Below are positions 1 to 6,083 of a DNA stretch of 10,867 bases, one piece after another; position 1 is the stretch's first letter; each line of letters begins with the position of its first letter. A program made the position numbers and the translations under genes. Source of the DNA: Vulcanimicrobiota bacterium (GTDB lineage: Bacteria; Vulcanimicrobiota; Vulcanimicrobiia; Vulcanimicrobiales; Vulcanimicrobiaceae); the NCBI GenBank assembly GCA_014305015.1, contig JACRUB010000141.1, forward strand, positions 1 through 10,867, read 5' to 3'. The notes under the pieces are model-generated. The model had not been told where the DNA came from. It made no database searches and saw nothing but the letters and a program-made list of their open reading frames with translations.

Positions 1-5
1 TACCG

Positions 6-26
6 GGGCCGCTCTTTGAGCGGCCC
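6..26. terminator. Strong GC-rich hairpin, probable terminator at the end of the minus-strand operon
   Basis: Nine perfectly paired bases, GGGCCGCTC and GAGCGGCCC, flank a TTT loop just past the stop codon of the RRM gene (stop at 39-41, minus strand). Reading plus, the stem is followed by a loose T-rich stretch (CATTTTCG at 31-38). Reading minus, any U-tract would lie beyond the left edge of the window. A terminator for the minus-strand operon, or a bidirectional one, is the simplest reading; the U-tract cannot be verified here. Confidence 0.6.
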
Positions 27-38
27 TCGGCATTTTCG

Positions 39-311
39 TTAGCGGCGGCGGGGCTTTTTCGGCGGCCGGTCTTCGGCGCGGCACACGGTTAGTTCTTTAC
101 CGTCGATCACGAACTGGTGAAAGACTTGAATCGCGCTGTGCGCGGTTTGATCGCTCGCCACTTCCACATAGGCAAAGCCTTTTTTGCGGCGCGTGCGGCG
201 GTCGCGTGGAAAGACGACGCCTTCGTCGGTCACGCCGAACTGTTTGAAGAGCGCGATCAAATCTTCTTTGGTTGCGTCGCGCGGATAGCCGGCGACAAAG
301 AGGCGGATCAT
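39..311 (-). CDS. Small RRM-domain RNA-binding protein
   Basis: A 90-residue protein consisting of a single RNA recognition motif with a short basic tail. The RNP2 strand LFVAGY is at residues 4-9 and RNP1 KGFAYVEV at 44-51, so the aromatic RNA-stacking positions (Phe5, Phe46, Tyr48) are present. The C-terminus is highly basic (DRPPKKPRRR). This matches the short bacterial RRM proteins known from cyanobacteria and several other phyla, which bind single-stranded RNA; the target here is unknown. The ATG overlaps the tgt stop codon in an ATGA arrangement (minus strand, 311-308), so it is probably translated by coupling to tgt as the last gene of the ccdA-lspA-rluD-tgt operon. The ORF is complete, with TAA at 41-39, and a strong hairpin follows. 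Family assignment is secure; a role in RNA metabolism linked to tRNA/rRNA modification is inference. Confidence 0.93.
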   Translation of the reverse strand: MIRLFVAGYPRDATKEDLIALFKQFGVTDEGVVFPRDRRTRRKKGFAYVEVASDQTAHSAIQVFHQFVIDGKELTVCRAEDRPPKKPRRR

Positions 312-1408
312 CGAGTAGTCCCTGCAAGTGCGGCATCACGAAATGGTGCCCAGCGTTTGTCCGCGATGGCTTGGCGCGCTTCCTCCATGAGTTCGTTAAG
401 AACGTACACATTGTGATAGGAAAGCAGTTGCGGACCGAGCATCTCATTGGCCCGGAAGAGATGCGAGAGATAGGCGCGTGAAAACGTCGTGCAGACCATA
501 CACGGGCAGCGCGCTTCCAGCGGCCCGAAATCCCGGGTGAATACCGCGTTGCGAATGCTGAGATCGCCGCTGCGCGTAATGGCACGCCCGTTGCGGCCGC
601 ACCGCGTGGGGTAGACGCAATCGAACATGTCGACGCCGCAGTCAACCGCCATGACCAAATCGCGAACGGTCCCAACACCCATGAGGTAGCGTGGTTTCTC
701 CGCCGGCAAAAGGGCCGCGGAGGACCGCGCAAACTTATACATGTCATCGCGGGTCTCGCCGACGGAAAGTCCACCAATCGCATAGCCGGGAAAATCCAAC
801 TCGACAATGTCGCGAGCGCTGCGATCGCGCAGCGATTCATTGAGGCCGCCCTGCATGATCGCAAACACGAGCGTCTCCGGTCGTTTGTGCGCCGCTTTCG
901 AGCGCTGCGCCCAGTGTGTGGTCAGCTCAACCGAGGCTTCCAACTCTTTTTGGTCTGCGGGCAACTTCACGCAAACGTCGAGCACCATTGCAATATCGAC
1001 GCCGAGTGCCTCTTGGAACTCGATGACATTCTCCGGGGTGAAGGTGTGCACGCTCCCATCAATGTGTGATGAAAACGTCACGCCGTCGCGCTCGAGTTTG
1101 CGCCGTGACTCGAGGCTAAAGACTTGAAAACCGCCACTATCGGTAAGTATCGGTCCCGGCCACTGCATGAAGTGATGCAAGCCCCCGGCCGCAACGATCG
1201 TATCGCGTCCGGGACGCATCCACAAGTGATATGTATTGGCGAGAATGATTTGCGATTTAATTTCGCGCAGGTCGCGCGGCGTTAAGCCTTTGACGGTTGC
1301 TGCGGTACCCACGGGCATGAAGGTCGGCGTTTGCACTGTTCCATGCGCGAGCTGCAGGCTGCCGCGGCGCGCGCTTCCGTCTTGCGCTAGAAGATCAAAG
1401 CTTCCCAT
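308..1408 (-). CDS. tgt: Queuine/preQ1 tRNA-guanine transglycosylase
   Basis: Exchanges guanine-34 in the wobble position of GUN-anticodon tRNAs for the queuosine precursor preQ1. The protein is 366 residues from the ATG at 1408, the usual family length. Visible signatures are LTDSGGFQVFSL (88-99, with active-site Asp90), MQGG (185-188), GGLSVGE (212-218), MGVGTVRD (243-250) and DMFDCVYPTR (260-269, with nucleophile Asp263). The zinc site is CPCMVC (Cys301, Cys303, Cys306) plus His332. The reading frame is open to 1456, but residues before MGSFDLL do not resemble the family, and the 1408 ATG has an AAGG at 1418-1421 nine bases upstream. This start overlaps the rluD end by 14 bp. One oddity is that the substrate-pocket motif usually written D-E-C reads D-V-C here (144-146). 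No other queuosine gene lies in the window. Confidence 0.96.
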   Translation of the reverse strand: MGSFDLLAQDGSARRGSLQLAHGTVQTPTFMPVGTAATVKGLTPRDLREIKSQIILANTYHLWMRPGRDTIVAAGGLHHFMQWPGPILTDSGGFQVFSLESRRKLERDGVTFSSHIDGSVHTFTPENVIEFQEALGVDIAMVLDVCVKLPADQKELEASVELTTHWAQRSKAAHKRPETLVFAIMQGGLNESLRDRSARDIVELDFPGYAIGGLSVGETRDDMYKFARSSAALLPAEKPRYLMGVGTVRDLVMAVDCGVDMFDCVYPTRCGRNGRAITRSGDLSIRNAVFTRDFGPLEARCPCMVCTTFSRAYLSHLFRANEMLGPQLLSYHNVYVLNELMEEARQAIADKRWAPFRDAALAGTTR

Positions 1409-2294
1409 GCAGCATTGCCTTGGTTGCAAGATACTCACCTGGTGGTGAGACTTCAAAAGCTAAATCTTCGCGCGTGCGTGGATGGCGGAACGCCAGCTTC
1501 CATGCATGCAGTGCTTGGCCCGGAAGCGGAAAACGGCGATCGATCTTTCCATAGACCGGATCGTTGACGATCGGGTGGCCCATGGCCGACATGTGCACGC
1601 GAATTTGGTGCGTGCGTCCGGTCTCCAAGCGGAAGACGAGTTCGCTTGCATTGTAGAGCCGCTCGCGCAATTCAAAATGCGTGATCGACGGTTTGCCTTC
1701 GGGTGTAATCGTGTATTTCAAACGGTTGTGTGGATCACGGCCGATCGCGCCGTCGACGGTTCCGCGCGGATGCTGCAAAAAGCCCCACGCAAGACCCAGA
1801 TATTCACGCTGAATATAGCGTTTCTTCATGGCTTTGCCGAGCGCGCTGAGTGACTCCGTCGTTTTTGCGACGACAAGGAGGCCTGAGGTATCCCGGTCTA
1901 AGCGGTGCACGAGACCGGGCCGGAGCGCTTCACCCGGAAGTGAGCTCACATGCGCGAGTAAAGCATTCACGAGCGTTCCGCTCGTCGATCCATGCGCGGG
2001 ATGGGTCGTCATCCCGGCCGGTTTGTTGATGACCATGAGATCGTCGTCTTCGTAGACGATCGGAACGTCGATCTCTTCAGGCTCGGCAATGATTTCAGCG
2101 CGGTCTTGCAGCGCGTACTCGATCTCATCGCCGTCGTTCAATGGAGTTGAGCCTTTTACGGCTGCACCATTGACGAGCACGTCGCCGCGTTTTACCGCTT
2201 CGGTGACGATCGAGCGGGGAGCGCCGGCGAGTCGCGCGACCAAGAGGTCCGCTCGCAGGCCCGCTTCCTCAGGCTTTACGACGTGATGAGGCAA
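1395..2294 (-). CDS. rluD: RluD-type 23S rRNA pseudouridine synthase (RluA/RluD family)
   Basis: Isomerises specific uridines in structured RNA, in RluD itself the helix-69 uridines of 23S rRNA. The likely product is 299 residues, with an N-terminal S4 RNA-binding domain (about 11-60, including VLVNG at 39-43) and an RluA-family catalytic domain. The catalytic motif HRLDRDTSGLLVVAKT (130-145) supplies Asp133, and LETGRTHQIRVH (223-234) is the conserved uridine-pocket segment. The frame runs open to an ATG at 2396, but that extension overlaps the conserved C-terminal region of lspA and looks nothing like the family. The TTG at 2294 gives a normal N-terminus and a 26-bp overlap with lspA. No convincing Shine-Dalgarno sits before it, so the exact start is uncertain. 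Which of RluA, RluC or RluD it equals cannot be settled from sequence alone; RluD is best supported by S4 domain and length. Confidence 0.92.
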   Translation of the reverse strand: MPHHVVKPEEAGLRADLLVARLAGAPRSIVTEAVKRGDVLVNGAAVKGSTPLNDGDEIEYALQDRAEIIAEPEEIDVPIVYEDDDLMVINKPAGMTTHPAHGSTSGTLVNALLAHVSSLPGEALRPGLVHRLDRDTSGLLVVAKTTESLSALGKAMKKRYIQREYLGLAWGFLQHPRGTVDGAIGRDPHNRLKYTITPEGKPSITHFELRERLYNASELVFRLETGRTHQIRVHMSAMGHPIVNDPVYGKIDRRFPLPGQALHAWKLAFRHPRTREDLAFEVSPPGEYLATKAMLHGKL

Positions 2295-2775
2295 GTGACG
2301 ACAGTATGAGCAGGATAACGCCGGTAGTGATGCATGAATCCGCGACGTTAAACACGTTTGGCCAGATGCGATAGAAATCGATGAAGTCGATGACAAACTT
2401 AAAATGCACGCGGTCGATGATGTTTCCGATTGCGCCGCCCAAGATCAACCCAAAGGCAATGCGCACGACGCGCGACTTGCTTGCGGCATCGCGAAAAGAA
2501 AACCAAAAAATGGCGAGCACGACGAGTGCCATCGCGATGAGCAGAACGGGCGAGCTTCCGAAGAGGCCGAACGCGCCATGCTGATTCTGCTCGAACGTCC
2601 ATTTTAAGACGGGTGGAATGACGATTCGGCTCTCGCCCGGCAAGAAATGTGTGAGAATCCAGTGCTTGGAGAGTTGATCGGCCAGAAGCACCACCGCCGC
2701 GACGGAAAGAAAAACGGTGGCGTCAGAGCTTCGGTTGCGGTATGTACTGATAGAACCAGCCTGCAATTCTGACAA
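2269..2775 (-). CDS. lspA: Lipoprotein signal peptidase (signal peptidase II)
   Basis: Membrane aspartyl protease that cuts the signal peptide from diacylglyceryl-prolipoproteins, the step after Lgt. At about 168 residues it is of family length, with four predicted membrane segments (about 20-38, 74-93, 103-120, 143-162). Family motifs are DQLSK (33-37), QNQHGAFG (63-70), GGAIGNIIDR (113-122, catalytic Asp121), VIDFIDF (128-134) and FNVADS (142-147, catalytic Asp146). No ATG fits. TTG codons at 2775 and 2766 are the available starts, both inside the 3' end of ccdA (overlap about 53 bp with the first). I see no clear ribosome binding site, so translation may depend on coupling to ccdA. The stop lies inside the start region of the rluD gene. 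The divergent lgt gene encodes the preceding enzyme of the same pathway. Confidence 0.95.
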   Translation of the reverse strand: MSELQAGSISTYRNRSSDATVFLSVAAVVLLADQLSKHWILTHFLPGESRIVIPPVLKWTFEQNQHGAFGLFGSSPVLLIAMALVVLAIFWFSFRDAASKSRVVRIAFGLILGGAIGNIIDRVHFKFVIDFIDFYRIWPNVFNVADSCITTGVILLILSSLASSRRKA

Positions 2776-3451
2776 AAGAGTCGGTAAGTAAGATGATGCC
2801 GACGGCGATCAAGATCAGTCCGGCAATAAATTCAATGGTCGGGAGGAAGCGCTTGATACGATTGAGTGCGGCCAGCGAACGGTTGAAAGCCGCGGCCACA
2901 AGGAAGAACGGAACCGCGAGGCCCGCGGAATACGCGAGCATGTAGCCCGTGGCCTGGAGCGTATGCTGCTGCGATGCGACCAGCAAAATAGCGGAGAGAA
3001 TCGGACCGATGCACGGCGACCAGCCCGCCGCGAAAGCGATGCCGACGACGAGGGAGGCCACGTATGAGCGGTTCACGCTGCGGAATTGCGGGCGCTTGTC
3101 CATCATCAAAAATGGAATCTTGAAGACGCCCATCATGTTGAGGCCCAAGATGATGATGATGACGCCGCCGATTCGAGCGATCCACAGCTTATTGGCTGCT
3201 AAGACGCCGCCGGCCGCACTTGCAAAGACGCCGAGAATCACGAAGACGAGCGTGAATCCCAGAATGAAGGCGACGGAGTGCCCCATGACGCGGGCGCGCG
3301 CTGCAGAGGTCTGATCGCCCTTGAGTTCTTCGACCGTGGACCCCGTAAGAAAGGACATATAAGCCGGGACCAGCGGGAGGACGCACGGTGAGATGAAGGA
3401 AACGAGGCCCGCCAAGAAGGCCGTCAAGACATTGAGCTGAGGGGTGACCAC
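2723..3451 (-). CDS. ccdA: CcdA/DsbD-type cytochrome c biogenesis thiol-disulfide transporter
   Basis: Polytopic inner-membrane protein that passes reducing equivalents from cytoplasmic thioredoxin across the membrane to extracytoplasmic thiol-disulfide proteins, for example in cytochrome c maturation. The product is 242 residues from a GTG at 3451, with six hydrophobic segments. The two diagnostic cysteine motifs are SPCVLPLVPAY (21-31, Cys23) and GWSPCIGPILSAIL (143-156, Cys147). The frame remains open upstream to 3658, but that part runs through palindromic non-coding sequence and gives no family match. The GTG start puts the standard AFLAGLVSFISPC segment at the expected distance. It is the first gene of the minus-strand operon; a -35/-10 pair lies at 3498-3470. 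No cytochrome c gene, ResA or DsbE-like partner is in the window, so the physiological partner is unknown. Confidence 0.92.
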   Translation of the reverse strand: MVTPQLNVLTAFLAGLVSFISPCVLPLVPAYMSFLTGSTVEELKGDQTSAARARVMGHSVAFILGFTLVFVILGVFASAAGGVLAANKLWIARIGGVIIIILGLNMMGVFKIPFLMMDKRPQFRSVNRSYVASLVVGIAFAAGWSPCIGPILSAILLVASQQHTLQATGYMLAYSAGLAVPFFLVAAAFNRSLAALNRIKRFLPTIEFIAGLILIAVGIILLTDSFVRIAGWFYQYIPQPKL

Positions 3452-3469
3452 GACTCCCAATGTACGACG

Positions 3470-3498
3470 GCTATATGAGCAAACCCCCATGTTGTTAA
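3470..3498 (-). promoter_or_regulatory. Predicted sigma-70-type promoter of the ccdA operon
   Basis: On the minus strand TTAACA (3498-3493) is followed after exactly 17 nt by TATAGC (3475-3470). These match the vegetative consensus at five of six and four of six positions. Transcription would begin near 3463, about a dozen bases before the ccdA GTG at 3451, giving a very short leader. The -35 hexamer sits in the centre of the 3485-3510 palindrome. Confidence 0.5.
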
Positions 3499-3510
3499 AA
3501 CAACATGGGG
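3485..3510. repeat. Perfect 12+2+12 palindrome in the ccdA/lgt divergent region
   Basis: Arms CCCCATGTTGTT (3485-3496) and AACAACATGGGG (3499-3510) are perfect reverse complements separated by AA. It overlaps the predicted ccdA -35 box, so it could be a repressor or activator operator. Because it shares the ATGGGGCCCC edge with the hairpin at 3547-3569, it could also be one module of a palindromic dispersed repeat. Confidence 0.8.
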
Positions 3511-3524
3511 CCCCAGTTTTAAAA

Positions 3525-3546
3525 GGCGCTCCGCAGGCTGCGCGCC
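3525..3546. repeat. Short GC-rich inverted repeat between the two larger palindromes
   Basis: GGCGC (3525-3529) pairs with GCGCC (3542-3546), and within it lies an 11-base palindrome, CGCAG-G-CTGCG (3532-3542), giving alternative foldings. It links the 3485-3510 palindrome to the 3547-3569 hairpin, so nearly the whole 3484-3575 stretch is self-complementary. Function is unknown. Confidence 0.55.
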
Positions 3547-3569
3547 CCCCATACGCAAAGCGAATGGGG
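3547..3569. repeat. Hairpin module sharing its edge with the 3485-3510 palindrome
   Basis: CCCCAT (3547-3552) pairs with ATGGGG (3564-3569). After one A-A mismatch, CGC (3554-3556) pairs with GCG (3560-3562) around an AAA loop. The decamer ATGGGGCCCC occurs both here (3564-3573) and at the right edge of the upstream palindrome (3505-3514), so the two are related modules. This resembles a REP/BIME-like intergenic element inserted in the leader of lgt. Confidence 0.65.
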
Positions 3570-3586
3570 CCCCCGGTCTTCAGTAG

Positions 3587-3592
3587 AGAGGA
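3587..3592 (+). promoter_or_regulatory. Ribosome binding site that fixes the lgt TTG start
   Basis: AGAGGA at 3587-3592 lies seven bases before the TTG at 3600. It is the best Shine-Dalgarno match near the 5' end of lgt and argues against the in-frame upstream starts at 3444 or 3564, which lie in palindromic non-coding sequence. Confidence 0.75.
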
Positions 3593-3599
3593 TTTCCTT

Positions 3600-4430
3600 T
3601 TGGAGCATTGGTTCCGGTACCCGAATATCGATCCGATTGCGTTCCATTTGGGGCCCATTTCCGTGCATTGGTACGGGATCTCGTACCTGGTGGGTTTCGT
3701 GGCGGTCTATCTGTGGATGAGCCGTCCCGAGGGCAAACGCCGCCTCGGCCTTACCAACGACCAAATTCAAGATTTCCTCATGTACGCGCTCGTCGGCGTG
3801 TTAGTCGGCGGCCGCACGTTTTTCGTCATCAACGACATCATCAGCAAGCATAATTCGGCCGAGTACTTCGCCCACCCGATCAATTTTATTGCGGTCTGGA
3901 ACGGCGGAATGGCCTTTCACGGCGGCCTGGTCGGCGTCGTTATTGCGATCCTGCTCTTCGTGCGCAAGCATCCCGGCCTTACGTACGCGGTGCTGGGCGA
4001 TGAAGTCGTGGTGCTCTTGCCCGTCGGCATCGCGCTTACGCGCATCGTCAACTTCATCAATGATGAATTGCCGGGCCGCATCTGCAATCCGGACCACCCA
4101 TACTGCATCGCCTTCCCGAACTATCCAGACGGGTACCGCTATCCGTCGCAGATCTTCGAGTGCATCCTCGATATCCTCACGCTGCCGGTGATCTATATTC
4201 TCTATCGCAGGCGCCCACCGGACGGCGTAGTCGGCTGGACCTGGTTTACGCTCTACGGTATCACACGCTCCGTCGCTGAAATCTGGCGGCAAACGGATTT
4301 TAGCTTCCACGGAATAACGGGGGGTCAGATCTACGCGTTGCCGATGATCGTCATCGGCGGGATCATGACGGTGGTCTGTTATCGCCGCGGCATCCGCACC
4401 GAAACTAGGAACGAAGCCTCTAAAAACTGA
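3600..4430 (+). CDS. lgt: Phosphatidylglycerol--prolipoprotein diacylglyceryl transferase
   Basis: Inner-membrane enzyme that transfers diacylglycerol from phosphatidylglycerol to the lipobox cysteine of prolipoproteins, the first step of lipoprotein maturation. The protein is 276 residues from a TTG start with a strong ribosome binding site, normal for the family. Motifs are HWYG (23-26), NGGMAFHGGLVG (101-112, containing the essential His107), ALTRIVNFINDELPGR (145-160, containing the conserved Arg148), YPSQIFE (181-187) and GGQIYALPM (241-249). There are about seven hydrophobic segments. The usual GRIGNFIN signature is changed to TRIVNFIN, a modest divergence. The frame is open back to 3444, but the extra 52 residues are encoded by palindromes and are not credible. 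It is divergent from ccdA-lspA and first in the lgt-yggS-sepF-divIVA group; yggS begins 12 bp downstream. Confidence 0.96.
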   Translation: MEHWFRYPNIDPIAFHLGPISVHWYGISYLVGFVAVYLWMSRPEGKRRLGLTNDQIQDFLMYALVGVLVGGRTFFVINDIISKHNSAEYFAHPINFIAVWNGGMAFHGGLVGVVIAILLFVRKHPGLTYAVLGDEVVVLLPVGIALTRIVNFINDELPGRICNPDHPYCIAFPNYPDGYRYPSQIFECILDILTLPVIYILYRRRPPDGVVGWTWFTLYGITRSVAEIWRQTDFSFHGITGGQIYALPMIVIGGIMTVVCYRRGIRTETRNEASKN

Positions 4431-4442
4431 AGAAGACTGTCC

Positions 4443-5111
4443 ATGGAGCTCGAGCTGCGTGGGCGGTATCGCGCGTTGAATGCTGAGCTCGCCGACGTAG
4501 TACGCGCGGCGGGGCGCTCAAACGTCCCTACGGTGGTCGCCGTTACCAAGACGCAGCCGCGCAGTGCCGTGCTCGAAGCCATCGACGCCGGCATTCGAGA
4601 CATCGGCGAAAATTATTACCAAGAAGCACGAGGAAAACTCGCCGGCCTCCCACCGGTTCGTAAACATTTCCTGGGCCACGTGCAAACGAATAAGGCTAAG
4701 GGGATCGTTGAAGAGTTTGACATGGTGCAAACCGTCGATCGCCTGGATGCAGGCCGCGCCCTGGCAAAGGCCGCTCGCGGTCTTGGCAAGACGCTGCCGG
4801 TGCTCGTGCAGATCAATATTTCGCCTACGGAGCGCTACGGAGCAGATCCCGCCGAAGCCGAGCGGCTGGCCGATCAATTACGACAAGAAGGGCTGCAAGT
4901 CGACGGACTCATGGCCATCGGCCCGAATTCTACGGATCAGAGCGAAGTGCGGCGTGCGTTCGAACGGGCGGCGCAGGCGTTTTCGCGGGTCGGCGGTTCA
5001 ACGCTCTCGCTCGGAATGTCGGGTGACTGGCGCGAAGCCGTCCGCTGCGGCTCAACGATGATAAGGGTGGGAACAAGCTTATTCGGCCCGCGCGCCGCAA
5101 AGGCAAAGTGA
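4443..5111 (+). CDS. yggS: YggS/PLPBP-family pyridoxal phosphate homeostasis protein
   Basis: A 222-residue alanine-racemase-fold protein without a C-terminal racemase domain, belonging to the YggS/YlmE/PROSC family that binds PLP and keeps vitamin B6 and amino-acid pools balanced. The PLP lysine is Lys36 in VVAVTKTQP (31-39). Other family blocks are IGENYYQEA (54-62), HFLGHVQTNKAK (75-86), VQTVDRLDA (95-103), LSLGMSGDWREAV (188-200) with the usual GMS(G/D)D phosphate-binding turn, and GSTMIRVGTSLFGPR (203-217) at the end. The ATG at 4443 has a GAAGA upstream. In many Gram-positives and cyanobacteria this gene sits directly upstream of sepF, as here, where the sepF start is 10 bp away. That is the conserved division-associated ylmE-ylmF order. 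Confidence 0.96.
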   Translation: MELELRGRYRALNAELADVVRAAGRSNVPTVVAVTKTQPRSAVLEAIDAGIRDIGENYYQEARGKLAGLPPVRKHFLGHVQTNKAKGIVEEFDMVQTVDRLDAGRALAKAARGLGKTLPVLVQINISPTERYGADPAEAERLADQLRQEGLQVDGLMAIGPNSTDQSEVRRAFERAAQAFSRVGGSTLSLGMSGDWREAVRCGSTMIRVGTSLFGPRAAKAK

Positions 5112-5121
5112 GGGACCAGAA

Positions 5122-5544
5122 ATGAGCAGTATGTTTAGCAAGATTGGTTCGTTCTTCTCAATACGCGACGAAGACGACGACGAGCTCTACGAAGAGCAGC
5201 CCGGCGGACCGCGCAACGTGGTGCCGCTTTCCAACGCAGGGCGCCGTGGCGGTACGGAGGTCAGCGTGTATGCGCCGCGTTCGTTCGGGGACGTCTGCGA
5301 GATTGCCGATGCATTGCGCAACCGGCAAGTGGTAATCGTCAATCTGCAAAATGCCGACCGAACGCTGCTCCAACGCGTGGTCGATTTTACTTCGGGTGTA
5401 GCCTATACGCTCGATGGGAAGATTCAAAAACTCGCCGAGGCGATCTACCTCGTCGTGCCTGCGGGGGTCGTTGTTAATTCTGCGGGCTTGCGCGATTCAA
5501 TGATGAATGACGGCGCACTCGACTTCATGGCTAACAGGGGATAA
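5122..5544 (+). CDS. sepF: SepF cell division protein, FtsZ membrane anchor
   Basis: A 140-residue protein that tethers and organises FtsZ polymers at the septum in many Terrabacteria and archaea. Residues 1-13 (MSSMFSKIGSFFS) form the predicted membrane-targeting amphipathic helix. An acidic, disordered linker follows (14-45, with RDEDDDELYEE). The compact SepF domain is at about 46-120 and includes the family block DFTSGVAYTLDGKIQKLAEAI (88-108) and VVPAGVVV (111-118). The ATG at 5122 is preceded by GAGGGA. Length is typical. Its stop codon overlaps the divIVA start (TAATG), implying coupled translation of two division or polarity proteins. FtsZ and FtsA are not in the window. Confidence 0.95.
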   Translation: MSSMFSKIGSFFSIRDEDDDELYEEQPGGPRNVVPLSNAGRRGGTEVSVYAPRSFGDVCEIADALRNRQVVIVNLQNADRTLLQRVVDFTSGVAYTLDGKIQKLAEAIYLVVPAGVVVNSAGLRDSMMNDGALDFMANRG

Positions 5545-6080
5545 TGATGCAGAAAATTGCGCCGGTCGATATTCAACACAAGACCTTCAAGAAGGCCCTT
5601 CAGGGCTACGATCGCTCCGAAGTTGACCAATTTCTCGACGACGTCATCGAGACGCTGGAAGACGATGCTCAGGCCAATGCCGCACTGCAGGCAGAGATCG
5701 CCGATCTGCGCGAACGCATCAGCCATTTTAAATCGATGGAAGAGTCGCTGCAAAATACCTTGCTTTTGGCGCAGCGCACGGCTGATGAAGTAAAAGCCTC
5801 CGCACATAAAGAGGCCGATCTCATCCGCCAAGAAGCCAAAATGTCTGCCGAACGCGAGATCGCATCACATGGCGATATGGCTGCCGACGCGCGGCGCGAC
5901 GCGCAGCGCGCGATTGAGGCAGCCGAGAGAGCCAAGAGTGAGTTGCGCAGCTTGCTGATGACGCACATGTCGCTTCTGGAGAAAACGTCCTCGCCGATGC
6001 CCTCGCCGCCGGTACGTGATGAAGTCAGCGGCGACACGGAACGCGTGGAAGTGCAAACCGACCGGATAACTGTGTACTAA
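5544..6080 (+). CDS. divIVA: DivIVA-family coiled-coil polarity/division protein
   Basis: A 178-residue coiled-coil protein. The N-terminal lipid-binding DivIVA domain is recognisable at residues 5-35: IAPVDIQHKTF is followed by the family's signature GYDRSEVDQFLDDVIE. A long heptad-rich region (about 36-135) follows, rich in E, R, K and A. The C-terminal tail (about 146-178) is proline- and charge-rich and probably disordered. DivIVA proteins bind negatively curved membrane and recruit division, cell-wall or polarity partners; the local partner is unknown. Two consecutive ATGs occur at 5544 and 5547. The second lies six bases from AGGGG (5536-5540) and may be the real start. The gene overlaps sepF by one base and is followed after only 3 bp by the GvpL/F-family gene. 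Confidence 0.94.
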   Translation: MMQKIAPVDIQHKTFKKALQGYDRSEVDQFLDDVIETLEDDAQANAALQAEIADLRERISHFKSMEESLQNTLLLAQRTADEVKASAHKEADLIRQEAKMSAEREIASHGDMAADARRDAQRAIEAAERAKSELRSLLMTHMSLLEKTSSPMPSPPVRDEVSGDTERVEVQTDRITVY

Positions 6081-6083
6081 AGT

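Noticed and set aside
97..864. Long minus-strand open frame of 255 codons
   Set aside because: It overlaps tgt and the RRM gene in another frame, is rich in Arg and Ser as shadow frames usually are, and lacks any recognisable motif.
3444..3599. N-terminal 52-residue extension of Lgt, and the matching upstream extension of CcdA to 3658
   Set aside because: The two extensions read the same palindromic stretch on opposite strands, are not family-like, and the TTG at 3600 and GTG at 3451 give normal protein lengths, with a good ribosome binding site for lgt.
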